Notes: generated by a model not told the origin, from the letters alone. Shown: positions 52,816 through 63,974, counted from the stretch's first letter. The stretch: DNA of 64,000 bases from Antilocapra americana (GCA_007570785.1 ML662465.1:2535052-2599051); one strand, 5' to 3'. Numbers and translations are program-made.

Positions 52816-54052
52816 CTGACCCAACCCCCAACCCCACTCCCTGCTTTAGGTCATGATTTTGCAGATTCAGCTTTTCCTTCTGATTTCAGGAAAATTTTCC
52901 CCTAATATGTTTGCATCTTTTGCTGTTGTATTTGTTGACTTTTGTGCTGCAGGGATGTCAGTGATCTTAACATTGGATGACTTTGCCTTCCTAATTTGCC
53001 CGCTTCCTGTCTGTGTTTAAACCACAGGTCTAATTTCTCTATTTTGACTGTAATTATGTCAAGACTTTTTTCCTGTGTTAGTAAATCAATTTTCAGCTGC
53101 CTCTATTCTTTTCTTTCATGCTTCTAAATTACTAATTCTTCATGGATATTATTTGGCCTCCATTTGTGTTCTTAGCTCCGTGAACTTCCCAGATACCTCA
53201 ATCTTCAAGAAAATGTTTGGTCTTGGAATTCCTGCTTTGCTGATGTCATGTTCTAGAGACGTTCTTTGCCATGAAGCACACTTGCAGCATTTTCTCCTTC
53301 TCCTTGGGGCATTTTCTTCCAGACATCATCCCATATCATTGTTTTCCAGTTTGTATTTCTTCCTTTTATCTCTCTGAACTCACAGTATTGCATTATTTTC
53401 CTACTTTTTCTTTGTTTTGTTTTTATATCCACTTGCTCTGAGAGAGGATGGCTGATTTTTCCTTTATTCTCTTTCCAAACTTCCTTATTTGCCTTCTAAA
53501 CCACAGTCTGAGGACTGGAGGTTTATGTTCCCGTTATTTCTCTTTAGCTTAAGGCCAGATGAGCTGGCAGGTGGAAGGCAGGTGGTGTGAGCACAGTCCC
53601 AGAACAACAGACTGTTTTCTTCCCAGAGATTGTTGATTGCTCAGTGCCAGCGTCCACCCACTGCCTGGGATGTACCTTGGGGGGATTTCCTCTGCCTTCA
53701 AGCTGTTTCTAGTTCAAAGCAGTGACATGAGTGTTTGTCCCCATCAAAGGTGTCTGCGCATGTTTCCTCTTTGGCTTCACCCAGCTCTTTCTAGCAACCC
53801 ATGTGACCAGCCTCATGGTCAGAGGAGGAAAAGAGCTCCCCACCTCCATGATTCATCTCTCAATTGACCTCTGAGAATACATAGGATTCTGTTAACTCAC
53901 TAGGGCCACATCTGAGACAGAGTAGGTGGAGTGAGAGATTAGGAGACTTATTTACGAAAGAAAACTCCTCTTGGTGAAGCATTTCAAAGATTTTGGTGCT
54001 TTCATTCATTCTTATTGCTACCATCAAAATTACTACTGATGAATTTTTGGTT
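52816..54052. other. no gene seen
   Basis: T/C-rich, with plus frames at 53075-53377 and 53637-53867 that show no recognisable homology. Possibly an old retroelement interior, but I cannot assign it. Confidence 0.3.
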
Positions 54053-54054
54053 AG

Positions 54055-54228
54055 GGCTTCCCTGGTAGCTCAGCTGGTAAAGAATCTGTCTGCAACACAC
54101 AAGGCCCTGATTCGATTCCTGGGTCAGGAAGATCCTCTGGAGAAGGAAACGGCTATGTACTCCAGAATTCTGGCCTGGAGAATTCCATAGGCTATATAGT
54201 CCATGGGATAACAAAGAATTGGACATGA
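54055..54228 (+). mobile_element. Bov-tA SINE, tail displaced
   Basis: 'agggcttccctggtagctca' to 'aattggacatgactaaaa'. The expected tail 'tgactttcactttcac' reappears after the BovB at 54481. Confidence 0.9.
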
Positions 54229-54229
54229 C

Positions 54230-54473
54230 TAAAATACTTTGGCCACCTGATGCGAAGAGCTGACTCATTTGAAAAGACCCTGATGCTGGGAAAGATTGAG
54301 GGCAGGAGGAGAAGGGGACGACAGAGGATGAGATGGTTGGATGGCATCACGGACTCAATGGATATGAGTTTGGGTAAACTCCAGGAGTTGGTGATGGACA
54401 GGGAGGCCTGGGCGTGCTGTGGTTCATGGGGTCGAAAAGAGTCAGACATGACTGAGCGACTGCACTGAACTGA
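54230..54473 (+). mobile_element. BovB LINE 3' end in a Bov-tA tail
   Basis: 'ctttggccacctgatgcgaa', 'ccctgatgctgggaaagatt', 'gttggtgatggacagggagg' and 'gcgactgcactgaactgaac'. It splits the SINE above. Confidence 0.92.
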
Positions 54474-54755
54474 ACAGAAATGACTTTCACTTTCACCTTT
54501 TTGGTTATTCTTATTATTACTCGCTGATTTATTTAGTATTAATGGAGAGAAATTCTGTTAAATTTTTTTTTTCTTCTTACTCAGAAGATAATTAAAGCAC
54601 AAGGGGATAAGGACTTAAATGAGGACTTTATAAAAAAGTTCTTTAAAAAGCTGAGAATGAACATGGCTCTTGGAAAAGAGAGAATACAGCTTACTGTACA
54701 GTTAGCTTTGGTGCATACATGTTTATATAAACTTTTATGTTGTAAAGTACATATG

Positions 54756-54956
54756 AAAAAAGTGAAAGTGTTCCGACTCTTTGTGACCTCATGGACTGTA
54801 GCCTGCCATGCTCCTCTGTCCATGGAGTTCTCCAGGCAAGAATATTGGAGTAGCCATTCTCTTCTACAGGGACTCTTCTCAACCCAGGGGTCGAACCTGG
54901 ATTGCCCATATTGCAGGCAGATTTTTTTTTACTGTCTGAGCCACCAGGGAAGCCTC
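54756..54956 (-). mobile_element. Bov-tA SINE with perfect 12-bp TSD
   Basis: Minus-strand copy ending 'gagccaccagggaagcct'. AAAGTACATATG at 54744-54755 and 54957-54968. Confidence 0.95.
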
Positions 54957-55117
54957 AAAGTACATATGGTCTACAATAATTTTGCTCCTCCCCTACTGTG
55001 GTTATTCACTCCAGTTCCTTGCAAATTTTGAGTCACTTGCTCCCCTTGGGCACCCAGCTCTTCTTCCTGAGAGAGGAGAGAAGGGTGATTATGAGCAGCA
55101 TCTCTGCCTGGGCTGGG

Positions 55118-55328
55118 GGTGGTGGTTTAGTCACTAAGACGTGTCTGACTCCTCTGACCCCATGGACTGTAGCCTGCCAGGCTCCGCTGTCCATGGGATT
55201 CTGCAGGCAAGAATAATTGGAGTGGGTTGCCATTTCCTTCTCCAGGGGATCTTCCCGACCCAGGAATAGAACCCAGGTCTCCTGTATTGTAGGCAGATTC
55301 TCTACCGACTGAGCTACAAGGGCTACCT
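55118..55328 (-). mobile_element. Bov-tA SINE
   Basis: 'ggtggtttagtcactaagac' to 'ctgagctacaagggctacct', complete minus-strand copy. Confidence 0.93.
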
Positions 55329-55334
55329 GGACTT

Positions 55335-55500
55335 CAATACCAGCTCTACTCCTTCATGGCGAAACCTTTGGGAAATTATTAACTCCTCTGAGCTTTATCT
55401 TCCTCGGATTTCCCAGGTCTATTGTAAGGCTAGGTGAATGAATACGTGCAAACTTAGGACAGTATCTGGCACACAGTTGAGCTCCTACTGTTTTCTTAGC
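55335..55500 (+). mobile_element. MIR SINE fragment
   Basis: 'tcaataccagctctactcct', 'taactcctctgagctttatc' and 'agtatctggcacacagttga' in MIR order. Confidence 0.72.
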
Positions 55501-55795
55501 TTTGCAGCACTGTAAATGTGAGCGCTGGCTGGCCAATGAGGATGATCTCTCGGCCATCCTTTCTATCTTTGGTGCGGGGTGCAACATGGCATGGGGAGGG
55601 GGACATCACTGCCTTGCTTGGCGGAGCTGACTTCATCGCTGGCTGAAGCCATCATTCCTCCTGCACACACTTCCCGCACACGCTCGGCAATGGTCATGCC
55701 GATTGGGAGGTTACCATTGTGAATGAAAACTGTTGCCTGCCGTATCAGTGAACAACGGATGCTGCAGCCCTGAGCCATGACATAATGCTTCCCTG
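55500..55795. other. CpG-enriched unassigned block
   Basis: Noticeably more CpG than the surrounding DNA ('gtgagcgctgg', 'cttcccgcacacgctcggca'). It precedes an LTR and may be part of it or of the former provirus. A 100-residue minus frame (55563-55865) has no homology I recognise. Confidence 0.35.
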
Positions 55796-55796
55796 A

Positions 55797-56272
55797 TGAT
55801 GAACCCTGAGGGAACTGAGGATGGAAATAGGATGCCTGGATCAAGCAGTCAGACACTGCAGCCACCCCAACCCCTATGGTGTACCCTGAGGAGACTCAGG
55901 GTGAGAATCCACAGGACACTGAGTGGAAAGAAAGCTGAGATGCATACCAAAGGGATGATTTCAGGGAACCTGAGTCGAGATAAAGCTGAGATGCATCCCA
56001 AAGGAATGATTTCAGAACCCAGACTCGCATCTTCCCATAAATAGGAAAGTGCTATGGTCCTGAACTTGAGATAACTGGTCTTCTTTAACTAGTAGTAGTC
56101 TTTTGATGCTCTGGTCTTTGTTGCAGAAACTCCTGTGTATCCTAGCTCCCCACCTTGTCTCTTGTAGGCAGTCCCTCAGAGCTATCTGAGATATTGTGTC
56201 TCAGGTTTAAGTCCTCCATCTAGTCTACCAAATAAAACATAATTCTCAACTTCCGGCATCTATTTTTCAGCC
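55797..56272 (+). mobile_element. ERV LTR with tandem U3-type repeats
   Basis: Retroviral LTR layout: a directly repeated block with a 51-bp period (55931-55981 and 55982-56030), a TATA-like CATAAATA at about 56036-56043, AATAAA at 56231-56236, and a U5-like end 'cataattctcaacttccggc'. It resembles ruminant betaretrovirus-like (ERVK) LTRs. No coding region remains nearby. Confidence 0.6.
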
Positions 56273-56400
56273 AACATCATTCGTGAGCTAGGTGCTTCCC
56301 AGGCTTCATGCAAAGAAGGTTTGTGTGGGATGTGGTCCCTTCTCAGCTGTTCATGTTCTGCTTTTGTCTTTCTGTGATCCCTTTGTTCTGAACACTGATT
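56273..56400. other. no feature seen
   Basis: Short unassigned gap between an LTR and an L1 fragment. Confidence 0.3.
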
Positions 56401-56525
56401 CAAGATGGTATGTGAATTAGCTTGACTGTACTAAATCACTTCACTATATAGATGTATATCAAATCATCACACTGTACATGTTAAATAGATAAAAATTTTT
56501 GTATTTAATAAATGGCATTTGAAAC
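56400..56525 (+). mobile_element. old L1 3'-UTR fragment
   Basis: 'gaattagcttgactgtacta', 'tatatcaaatcatcacactg' and 'tacatgttaaatagataaaa' in old L1 tail order. Confidence 0.68.
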
Positions 56526-56569
56526 CCAGGGGGGAAATATCCTATATTAACATCTTGCTTCATCTCGTA

Positions 56570-56670
56570 TAAGCTCTTTGAAGCTGCTGTGGGGCAAGAA
56601 TATGTTTTATCTCCATCTTCTCTGACCCCACTAACACGGTGCCAGAGAGACCTCCCCAGAAGGCTCCTCC
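56570..56670 (+). mobile_element. L2 fragment
   Basis: 'aagctctttgaagctgctgt' and 'atctccatcttctctgaccc' resemble the end of L2. Weak. Confidence 0.45.
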
Positions 56671-57275
56671 AGGCTGCTCCAGGGTGGCAAACACATCATC
56701 CACTCAGCTCAACCCAACATGCGCTGCTGTACCTTTGCTGCTGTGTACTTGGCAGTCTTTTCATCAACTTGCATCTCAGAGTCTGGGCTCCTTCCTGTTT
56801 TCCTAACCCTCCAGCTCCTAAGTTTTACTGAAACCCTACTCAACTGCTTGGGACCATGACCCTATATTTCACTGGCCTTTCTCCCTTGAGCCCATTCTGA
56901 TTTTGAGCAGTCTTTATCACCTTACCCGCTGGTCACTCTGCCCACCGGGTTGAGCCTTGATGGCTGTGAAGGATGTTATCGTGAAGCCAGTATCTATCAC
57001 CTAACCCCTCCCACTGAAGGTGATATCTACTTCTCAGTACCTGGATTTGAGGCTTGGCCGTGTGATTTTTTTGGCCAAAGGGATATTGGCTGGCATGACA
57101 TAAACTGAGATCTCAGATGTACTTAGATGGTTTGGTTTCACTCTGGAGCCGCTGTGATAACCGCAAGAAGAACATGCACTGAATAGTTACTGCCCTTTCA
57201 ACCTGGTTCCAAGAACATGAAGCAGATCTGAACCCAACCTGTAGGCCTGGAAACAAGGCCAATCAGTCTGCAACC
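56671..57275. other. partly ancient repeat, no gene
   Basis: 'gaggcttggccgtgtgattt', 'ttttggccaaagggatattg' and 'gctggcatgacataaactga' (57046-57110) echo a mammal-wide repeat that I cannot name. No exon supported. Confidence 0.35.
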
Positions 57276-57289
57276 TGATAGAATCATTT

Positions 57290-58143
57290 TTTAAAAAATT
57301 TTATTTATTTATTTTCTTTACATTATTGTGTTGGTTTTGCCAACATGAATCCACCATGGGTATACATGTGTTCCCCTTCCAGAACCCCCCTCCCACCTCC
57401 CTCCCGATTCCATGTCTCTGGGTCATCCCGGTGCACCAGCCCTAAGCACCCTGTATCAAGCATCAAATGAGGGCTGGCGATTGATTTCACATATGATAAT
57501 TTACATGTTTCAATGCCGTTCTCCCTTATCATCCCACCCTTGCCCTCTCCCATAGAGTCCAAAAGACTGTTCTATACATCTGCATCTCTTTTGCTGTCTC
57601 ACATACAGGATTATCATTACCATATTTCTAAATTCCATATATATGCATTAGTATACTGTATTGTTGTTTTTCCTTCTGGCTTACTTCACTCTGGATAATA
57701 GGCTCCAGTTTTGTCCACCTCAGTAGAACTGATTCAAATGTATTCTTTTTAATGGCTGAGGAATATTCCATTGTGTATATGTACCACAGCTTTCTTATCC
57801 ATTCATCAGTTGATGGGCATCTAGGTTGTTTCCATGTCCTGGCTATTGTAAACAGTGCAACGACGAACATTGGGGTACACGTGTCTCTTTCAATTCTGGT
57901 TTCCTCAGTGTATATGCCCAGCAGTGGGATTGCTGGGTCATATGGCAGTTCTATTTTCAGTTTTTTAAGGAATCTCCACCCTGTTCTCCATAGTGGCTAT
58001 ACTAGTTTGCATTCCCACCAACAGTGTAAGAGGGTTCCCTTTTCTCCACACTCTCTCCAGCATTTATCGCTTGTAGACTTTTGATGGCAGCCATTCTGAC
58101 TGGTGTAAAGTGGTACCTCATTGTGGTTTTGATTTGCATTTCT
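57290..58143 (-). mobile_element. ruminant L1 3' end with 14-bp TSD
   Basis: L1_BT-type 3'-UTR and ORF2 end on the minus strand. TGATAGAATCATTT (57276-57289) and TGATAGAGTCATTT (58144-58157) match 13 of 14. 5' truncated. Confidence 0.93.
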
Positions 58144-58157
58144 TGATAGAGTCATTT

Positions 58158-58490
58158 GAGATATCACTGGTCTCCAGAAACCATAAACTTGAGAAAACAT
58201 GCTTGTGGTTGGAAGATGCTGAATTTTGAGGTGGTTTGTTGTGCGGCAGTATTGTGTCATTAGCTGACTGATGCCTGGACTACGAGGCGAACATTAAGCT
58301 TTGTGTCACAGGCCCTCTCCATACAAAGAACAGCACTATGGATTATTTTTCCCAGCCCCATCTCAATTCCGTGTCTCCCCACCCCCACAGATGTGCCCAG
58401 CGCCCCAGCTTGTCCTGCACCTGTTCCCACCTGATGTGTGTAACTCAGCAAGTATATTCAGTGGCCAAACAAGGTATGAGCACTGAAATT
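58158..58490. other. no gene seen
   Basis: Single-copy-looking. Short frames only. Confidence 0.35.
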
Positions 58491-59060
58491 CCCAGAAGTA
58501 ATCAAACGTTCTGCCACATAAAGATGTAAAAACAAAGTACATTGAAGTGAAAGTTCAGGCACGGACCCTCAGACAGAAGACATAGGAAAGAGGTTTTAGT
58601 TGAAAAGCCTTGAAGGCTGCTTATGTAATATTCTCATGCCTTTTGTAGGCAGAGGTATAATTATTTCATTATGTTTTCCTGTGAAGTGTGAAAACTCTCT
58701 TTACCAATCCTCTTAAATTAGTTAAATGTAATATTCAGCGAGACAGGAGACAGAGCAATGTTAATTGAAAGTGGAGAGGTGTTTATAGGTTGATATGGTG
58801 CAGCCAACTGTGACTAAAATTAATGTTTGGGGGTTCCTGCAACTGTCTGATACCCTCCGGTTTATTCTATATTTCCAGTAGCAGCTCCTGGCACCCAGAG
58901 AGCCTTGCTCAATGTATCACAATTCCAGCATGCCTTTAAGAAGATTTCTTTGAATTGGGTCAAAGAAGATGTGATTTTAATTACATTCCATTTGTAAGTT
59001 TTTGCTTGATGAGGTGTTAAGGACAATGGGGGAATTTTTTTAAAATTTGTCTTATTCTGG
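58490..59060. other. candidate conserved noncoding block
   Basis: About 570 bp without a recognised repeat, with scattered TAAT/ATTA cores ('gtataattatttcattatgt', 'gtgattttaattacattcca') and 'gggtcaaagaag'. It resembles conserved noncoding DNA in texture only. Confidence 0.33.
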
Positions 59061-59440
59061 ATAGATTGTTGGTAAAATCATCACTGAAGACCGTCCCTGG
59101 TCTTACCTTGGAGTCCATCAAGTCTGGGGTTGTGCTGTCACATACCAGACCACAGTTGGAGTCGTGGAGATTATATTGATACTGGTGTGGACACTGCAGG
59201 CTATTAAGAGACAAAGACTAGCCACAGGATTTAATTCTGCCTCTACCTCTTTTTCAAATGCAGTATCAAGTTATCTCTGTAGTGCTCCTACTTGAAAGTG
59301 GGTTCTGCAACTGTCTGATGAGTCTAGGATTCCATTATTTATTTGGTCAATGGAGCAAATGTCAGATTAACCCAAGACCCCCCAGGTGAGCCTCTCTGAC
59401 TGAACATGACCAATGACCCTACCTAAAGAATGAGCAGGCA
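59061..59440. other. no gene seen
   Basis: Single-copy-looking, with a 65-residue minus frame (59017-59214) lacking recognisable homology. Confidence 0.35.
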
Positions 59441-59444
59441 TTTT

Positions 59445-59697
59445 TTCTAAAACTGTCTGTGCCTTGATTTGGCTGCACTGGGTTTTAGCTGTATCAGGTG
59501 GGATCTTCCGCTGCGGCACACAGGCTCTCTAGGATCCAGGCACACAGGACCCAGAGTGCATGGGCTCAGAAGTTGTGGTGTGCAGGCTTAGTTGCTACGT
59601 GGCATATAGGATCTTAGTTCCCCAACCAGAGATCAAACCCATTTCCCCTGCATTGCAAGGTGGATTCTTGGCCACTGGTCCACCTGGGAAGTCCCTG
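59445..59697 (-). mobile_element. long CHR-type SINE (CHR-1 like)
   Basis: 'gatttggctgcactgggttt', 'gtgcatgggctcagaagttg', 'gtgcaggcttagttgctacg', 'cccctgcattgcaaggtgga' and 'ggtccacctgggaagtccct'. Confidence 0.82.
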
Positions 59698-60020
59698 AGC
59701 TGGCATAATTTAATCCCTTTTTAAACTTCCTTTAGGACAGAAATTGCAGGAACATGTTGGCATCCAATAACATCTTTCTTTATTTGGAACACCTACAGTA
59801 TGTTTGTAAGTATTCTTTTATAGAACAGTCTGATAACTTTTGTTTAAACAAAAAATAAATAACTTTTAACCAGAAATGGGACAATGATTGAATTTTCCTC
59901 CGTTTGTTAGATTTTCAGCCTTTATTTGGGAAGGGAAACAGTTATTAGTATAGCTTGCTTAGGAACAATAGGAAATAATAATAATTGCTAGTACCCTTTA
60001 TTCCCCAAAAGGAAGAATAC
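59698..60020. other. AT-rich stretch, no gene
   Basis: No recognised repeat. It holds the minus-strand AATAAA downstream of the next entry. Confidence 0.3.
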
Positions 60021-60022
60021 TG

Positions 60023-60241
60023 TTACACAGTGATTTCCTGGGTCTGAAGCTGATATGGGATATTTTCCCTGAAGACACTGTGACCACACCGCTTTAGCTT
60101 TTCCATGGCCATAGTTTTACAGTTGGATCCAAATTTAACCTCCCTCTGGGTCTGCCTTGGACATGCTGATGTGGGTTTCACAGAAACATTGAACTTCATG
60201 ACATCTCTTTGGCCAAACACCTGTTTTTGAAGGTTTTCCAT
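60023..60241 (-). other. 72-residue frame with nearby poly(A) signal, unproven
   Basis: The minus strand reads 72 residues from an ATG to TAA with no repeat over it. An AATAAA on the same strand lies about 20 bp past the stop (59998-60003). Two cysteines and a mixed, non-repetitive composition make it look more protein-like than the other frames. I recognise no family, there is no strong upstream splice acceptor, and no poly-A tract marks a processed copy. It is probably chance, or a relic of a terminal exon. Confidence 0.2.
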
Positions 60242-60454
60242 GCTGTAAACATTTTCAGGGATTCACCTGTGGCTCCTTTTAATTCATGGAGCAGTTTATT
60301 TCTTCATAAAGAGATGTCTTCTTACTAAGTCTTCTTTCATCACCCAACCTAAAATATATAGCTCCTGTACTGCCACTTTTGATCACATTGCCCTGTTTTA
60401 CTAATTTCATAATTGTATACACCCTTGGCTCTTATTCAACTACTCATTTTATTG

Positions 60455-60745
60455 TTTTGGCTTCACTATACTGTAAACACTATGGGGTGAGAGTCCTTTC
60501 TGTCTTATTCATCGCTTTCTCCCTAGTACCTGGCAGGATACTGGCACATTTTGCTGTTGTTCAGTCACTAAGTTGTATCCAACTCTTTGCAGCCCCATAG
60601 ACTGCATCATGCTGGGCTTCCCTGTCCTTCACTACCTCCTGGAGTTTGCTTGGATTCATGTCCATTGAGTCAGTGTTGCCATCCAACTACCTCATCCTCT
60701 GTCACCTACTTCTCCTCTTACCCTTTGTTGAAATAAAGAATTGAT
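60455..60745 (+). mobile_element. L2 tail split by BovB
   Basis: Left 'actatactgtaaacactatg' and 'tcgctttctccctagtacct', right 'tttgttgaaataaagaattg' are consecutive in the L2 3' end. Confidence 0.65.
60551..60722 (-). mobile_element. BovB LINE 3' fragment
   Basis: 'gctgttgttcagtcactaag', 'tccttcactacctcctggag' and 'ccattgagtcagtgttgcca', ending near 'acttctcctcttaccc'. Confidence 0.88.
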
Positions 60746-62090
60746 GGCTGAGTGAACGTAGGTTCCTCTCATTTGGACCATTTCCAAATTATCTCTTTTG
60801 TCTATGCCAAACACCTGTTTCTCTCAACCTCCCATGGTTTACAGCTCTTCTTCACTTTAGTTGTAACTTTCAAAAAGACCCATTATTGTCAATGCTCCAT
60901 TTTAGAATGTACACTGGGAACCAGCATACATATTTCAGGACTAGCCTGATGAGGATGACTAGATAGTTGGCTGAGAGATTCTGATTGGGGAGCTGAGATA
61001 GAAGAAAGAAGAATTTCCATAAGAAAAAAGTTGGGGGCAAACATAAATTCTAGCAAGGCCTTGAAATGAAAGCCAATGAAGGAGGGATTCTTGAAGTAGA
61101 CACTCAGGACAGTCCATAGGTGGAAGGACCTTGCTAAGATATCCACATCTGGGGCAGTGAGGTGTCTACAACAGGCTCTGGGACAGTGACCAAAAGGAGG
61201 TGAAGTTCAGACTGTCATAGAGCCTATGAATGGACTACAGGGCTCCCTGTCTATAATTAATTTAGGAGCAAATTTTAATTTTATAGAGAGAAAAGCATAG
61301 GAATTTTTATTATCCATAAATCAGTCCCAAAGCTGTATTAAAACCTCAGTCCCCACACTAGTTTCTCTTGATTCAAGAGTTCTTTGATTCACACTCTCCT
61401 TTGGAAAACCAACTTCACACGAGCAAATGGATTGGGCTGGATTTGTTTGGAGAAACAAGGAGGGTTAGTCTCCTAGCACTCTAGTCTATATGGACAGACC
61501 TGTTCCTCTGTTCACTTTTCTGTCCCTCCTAGGGTGTCTGGATGAGCTGGTAGGGTATGAGACTCCCTTCACTGACCTAGGACTCTTGGGTGGTGCCTTG
61601 TGGGCAGGGGTCAGGCTGGCTCTGCTCCAGGTCTCAAGCTGAGCAACCATTTGTAAAGATGTGCTCCACTTTTCAGCCAACGTTTCCCCAATTTCACCCT
61701 TGAGTTCTTTCAAAACACTTGGGTGGATGCCATCCAGGCATGCAGTTTATCTCTATCTAGTTTGTACCTTCAGGTTGGATCGAGTGCCTCAAGTCCCTCT
61801 GCCCCAGGAGATCACGAGGCAGGATATGTCTCTAATACCTTCCTCTTGTTCTTCCCATGCAACTTCAGGTAATCTTCAGGTCACCAATGAGCAAAAGTAT
61901 GCAACAACAAAATCAGGAATTCCCCTATCATCAGCTTCTTGTCCTTCTGTATTCAGAGAATATCCTAGATCTTTTAAAGGCTTCCTCACATTATCCTTTG
62001 AGCTACTTAATGCGGGTAGGATCTTGGTTGATGCCCTGATATGAAAGAAGATGACTTTTCCTTTCCATGACCTCATTTCTGGGTCCATGG
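60746..62090. other. no gene seen
   Basis: No recognised transposon. Frames on both strands at 61486-62088 look somewhat protein-like, but the minus strand is interrupted by stops between them. An old retroelement interior is possible. I cannot assign it. Confidence 0.3.
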
Positions 62091-62096
62091 ATTCGT

Positions 62097-62130
62097 TGGT
62101 GGTGCTGGTGTTGGTGGTGCTGGTGGTGGT
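62097..62130. repeat. (TGG)n simple repeat
   Basis: Imperfect TGG/TGC trinucleotide run of about 11 units. Confidence 0.85.
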
Positions 62131-62930
62131 ATTTCTAAAATCCTTTATAAACTGGCTCTAAGCTCCAAGATTCTAGGTCCTATTCCTAAAGTATTGCTCC
62201 CAAATCCTGCCTCCATTTGGACCTAGACATTCGATAAACCTGAAGTGCTGAGAAGGGTATTAGAAAGAGGGGAAAACCCAAATCTCAAACAGACAGAGGG
62301 ATGGCAGCTTGAGATTATGCAACAAAAGAATTTGCTTTGTGGGTTTGTGGGCTACAAAGCAAATTAGAGGAATGATGAATCTCTGTTCTTGAAATTTCAT
62401 TATTAGCTTCTGGGATGAATATTATGGCAATGACCCTGGTCAAGGGGAGGGAAGAATATTACTTAGACTTTAGTATTTCTCATGCTAATTGCTTTTGTGG
62501 GCATCTGTCTGTGTCTGCGTGCTAAGCGTTTGAAACAGCCCTGAAGATCCCATGCGTAGCCTACATGGACCTACGAAATCTGTGCCCAACTTTCATTTCC
62601 AGGTTTATCTTCCCCCACTTCACCCTCTTGCCCTTTAGCCCTTGGTTTCCGAGGAGATGCATCTACACAGCTTCCAGGAATGTCCAAGAGCCGTTTGGGT
62701 CTCCCCATGCATGCACTTCCCCTTCCTCATTTACTCTACCCTGAAGACTTCCACTTCTTTGCTGGGTCCAGCTTTGTGAAGGCTTAGCACATCTCCCTTT
62801 CTCTATGTTTCCTTAGTTCTTAGCAAGGCCATCTCATGTGTTATGTAGTGTGTTAGCTTATAATGACCTATTAAATATAATTGTAACTCTACAAGGGTGT
62901 TCTGGTCCTAGAGGTTTTGATGTTAGGCAA
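62131..62930. other. no gene seen
   Basis: Single-copy-looking, with no recognised repeat or exon. Confidence 0.35.
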
Positions 62931-62941
62931 GGAGGGATCAG

Positions 62942-63168
62942 GGCTTCCCTGGTGGCTCAGTATAGAGAACTCTCCTGCCAATGCAGGAGGAAAGAGTTTG
63001 ATCCCTGGGTTTGGAAGATCCCTGGGTTGGGAAGATCCCCTGGAGAAGGAAATGGCAACCCATTCCAGTATTCTTACCTGGGAAATGCTATGGACATAGG
63101 AGCCTGGTGGGCTACAGTCCATGGGGTTGCAAAAGAGTCAGATATGACTTAGCAACTAAATAACAACA
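62942..63168 (+). mobile_element. Bov-tA SINE with internal 17-bp duplication
   Basis: Complete copy. A 17-bp unit starting 'gatccctgggtt' occurs twice in a row near 62999-63032. GAGGGATCA (62932-62940) and GAGGGGTCA (63173-63181) match 8 of 9 as TSD. Confidence 0.94.
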
Positions 63169-63181
63169 AAAAGAGGGGTCA

Positions 63182-63768
63182 TTTCCCTTATGAGCTGACT
63201 AGTTTTGATTTCTTACCTGTTAAGAACCTCAGCCTCTGCCAGCTGCAGCTCCCAACACCTTCTCCTACATGCTTGGCCCTGCATCCTTCCTGAGCTGATC
63301 TGACCAGGCCAGGGGTCCCGTCTGGAGACAGGCCACTAGATGGAGTCTTGCTACCATAGAGCTTCTTCCATGAGAGCCCAGAGCCTCTGTGTGCCCAGGC
63401 TCACTGCCTCTGTCTACCTCTAGGCTTGCATCTCTTTTCCCCTCCTGACTATCTGTCTGGTCTGTTAGAAGGAGTCGTAACTCCCTTAAGACTTCAGCCC
63501 CAGGCCTTTGCCCCAAACCCTGTCTGGAGTCCACCTGAGAATCAATTATTATTCCAAATCACATTCCCTCTGCCCTCCTGACTATGTATGTCCCTTGGGC
63601 CCGGCTTCATTCCCCCTGCAGAGGCAGCCTTGGATGCCTGCAAGTCTGAACCAAGTTCTGCTGCCTGGAAACAATCTCACTGCCCAGGCTCGGTATCCAG
63701 GGAACCCAAGGGATGCAAGGGGAAGCAGCTGCAAGGATGGGTGTGCAAGCCAGGAAGAGCTGAGGTCA
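63182..63768. other. no gene seen
   Basis: Single-copy-looking. The frames 63265-63534 (-) and 63508-63864 (+) have no recognisable homology. Confidence 0.35.
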
Positions 63769-63769
63769 A

Positions 63770-63905
63770 GACCCACTGCATTATCTACTAGGTGTGTGAC
63801 CTTAGGAAAGTTCTTTGAGGCTCAGTGTTCTCACATGGAGAATGGGGATAATACACAGATTTGAGGTAAGAATTAAATGATGCAAAATTATTGGTATAGT
63901 GTCAG
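63770..63905 (+). mobile_element. MIR SINE fragment
   Basis: 'aggtgtgtgaccttaggaaa', 'gttctttgaggctcagtgtt' and 'atggagaatggggataatac' in MIR order. Confidence 0.8.
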
Positions 63906-63933
63906 TGTTGAGTAAGAAGTCAAAATAGAAAGA

Positions 63934-63947
63934 TGCTGCTGCTGCTG
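63934..63947. repeat. (TGC)n simple repeat
   Basis: Four to five TGC units. Confidence 0.8.
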
Positions 63948-63974
63948 TCAGTGTTGGCCAGTCTCCTTTGGGCA

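Noticed and set aside
55563..55865. 100-residue minus-strand frame in CpG-enriched DNA
   Set aside because: No family recognised. It overlaps the LTR start and runs antisense to it.
61486..62088. Minus-strand frames as exons of one gene
   Set aside because: In-frame stops separate them, no clear donor/acceptor pairs were seen, and no domain is recognisable.
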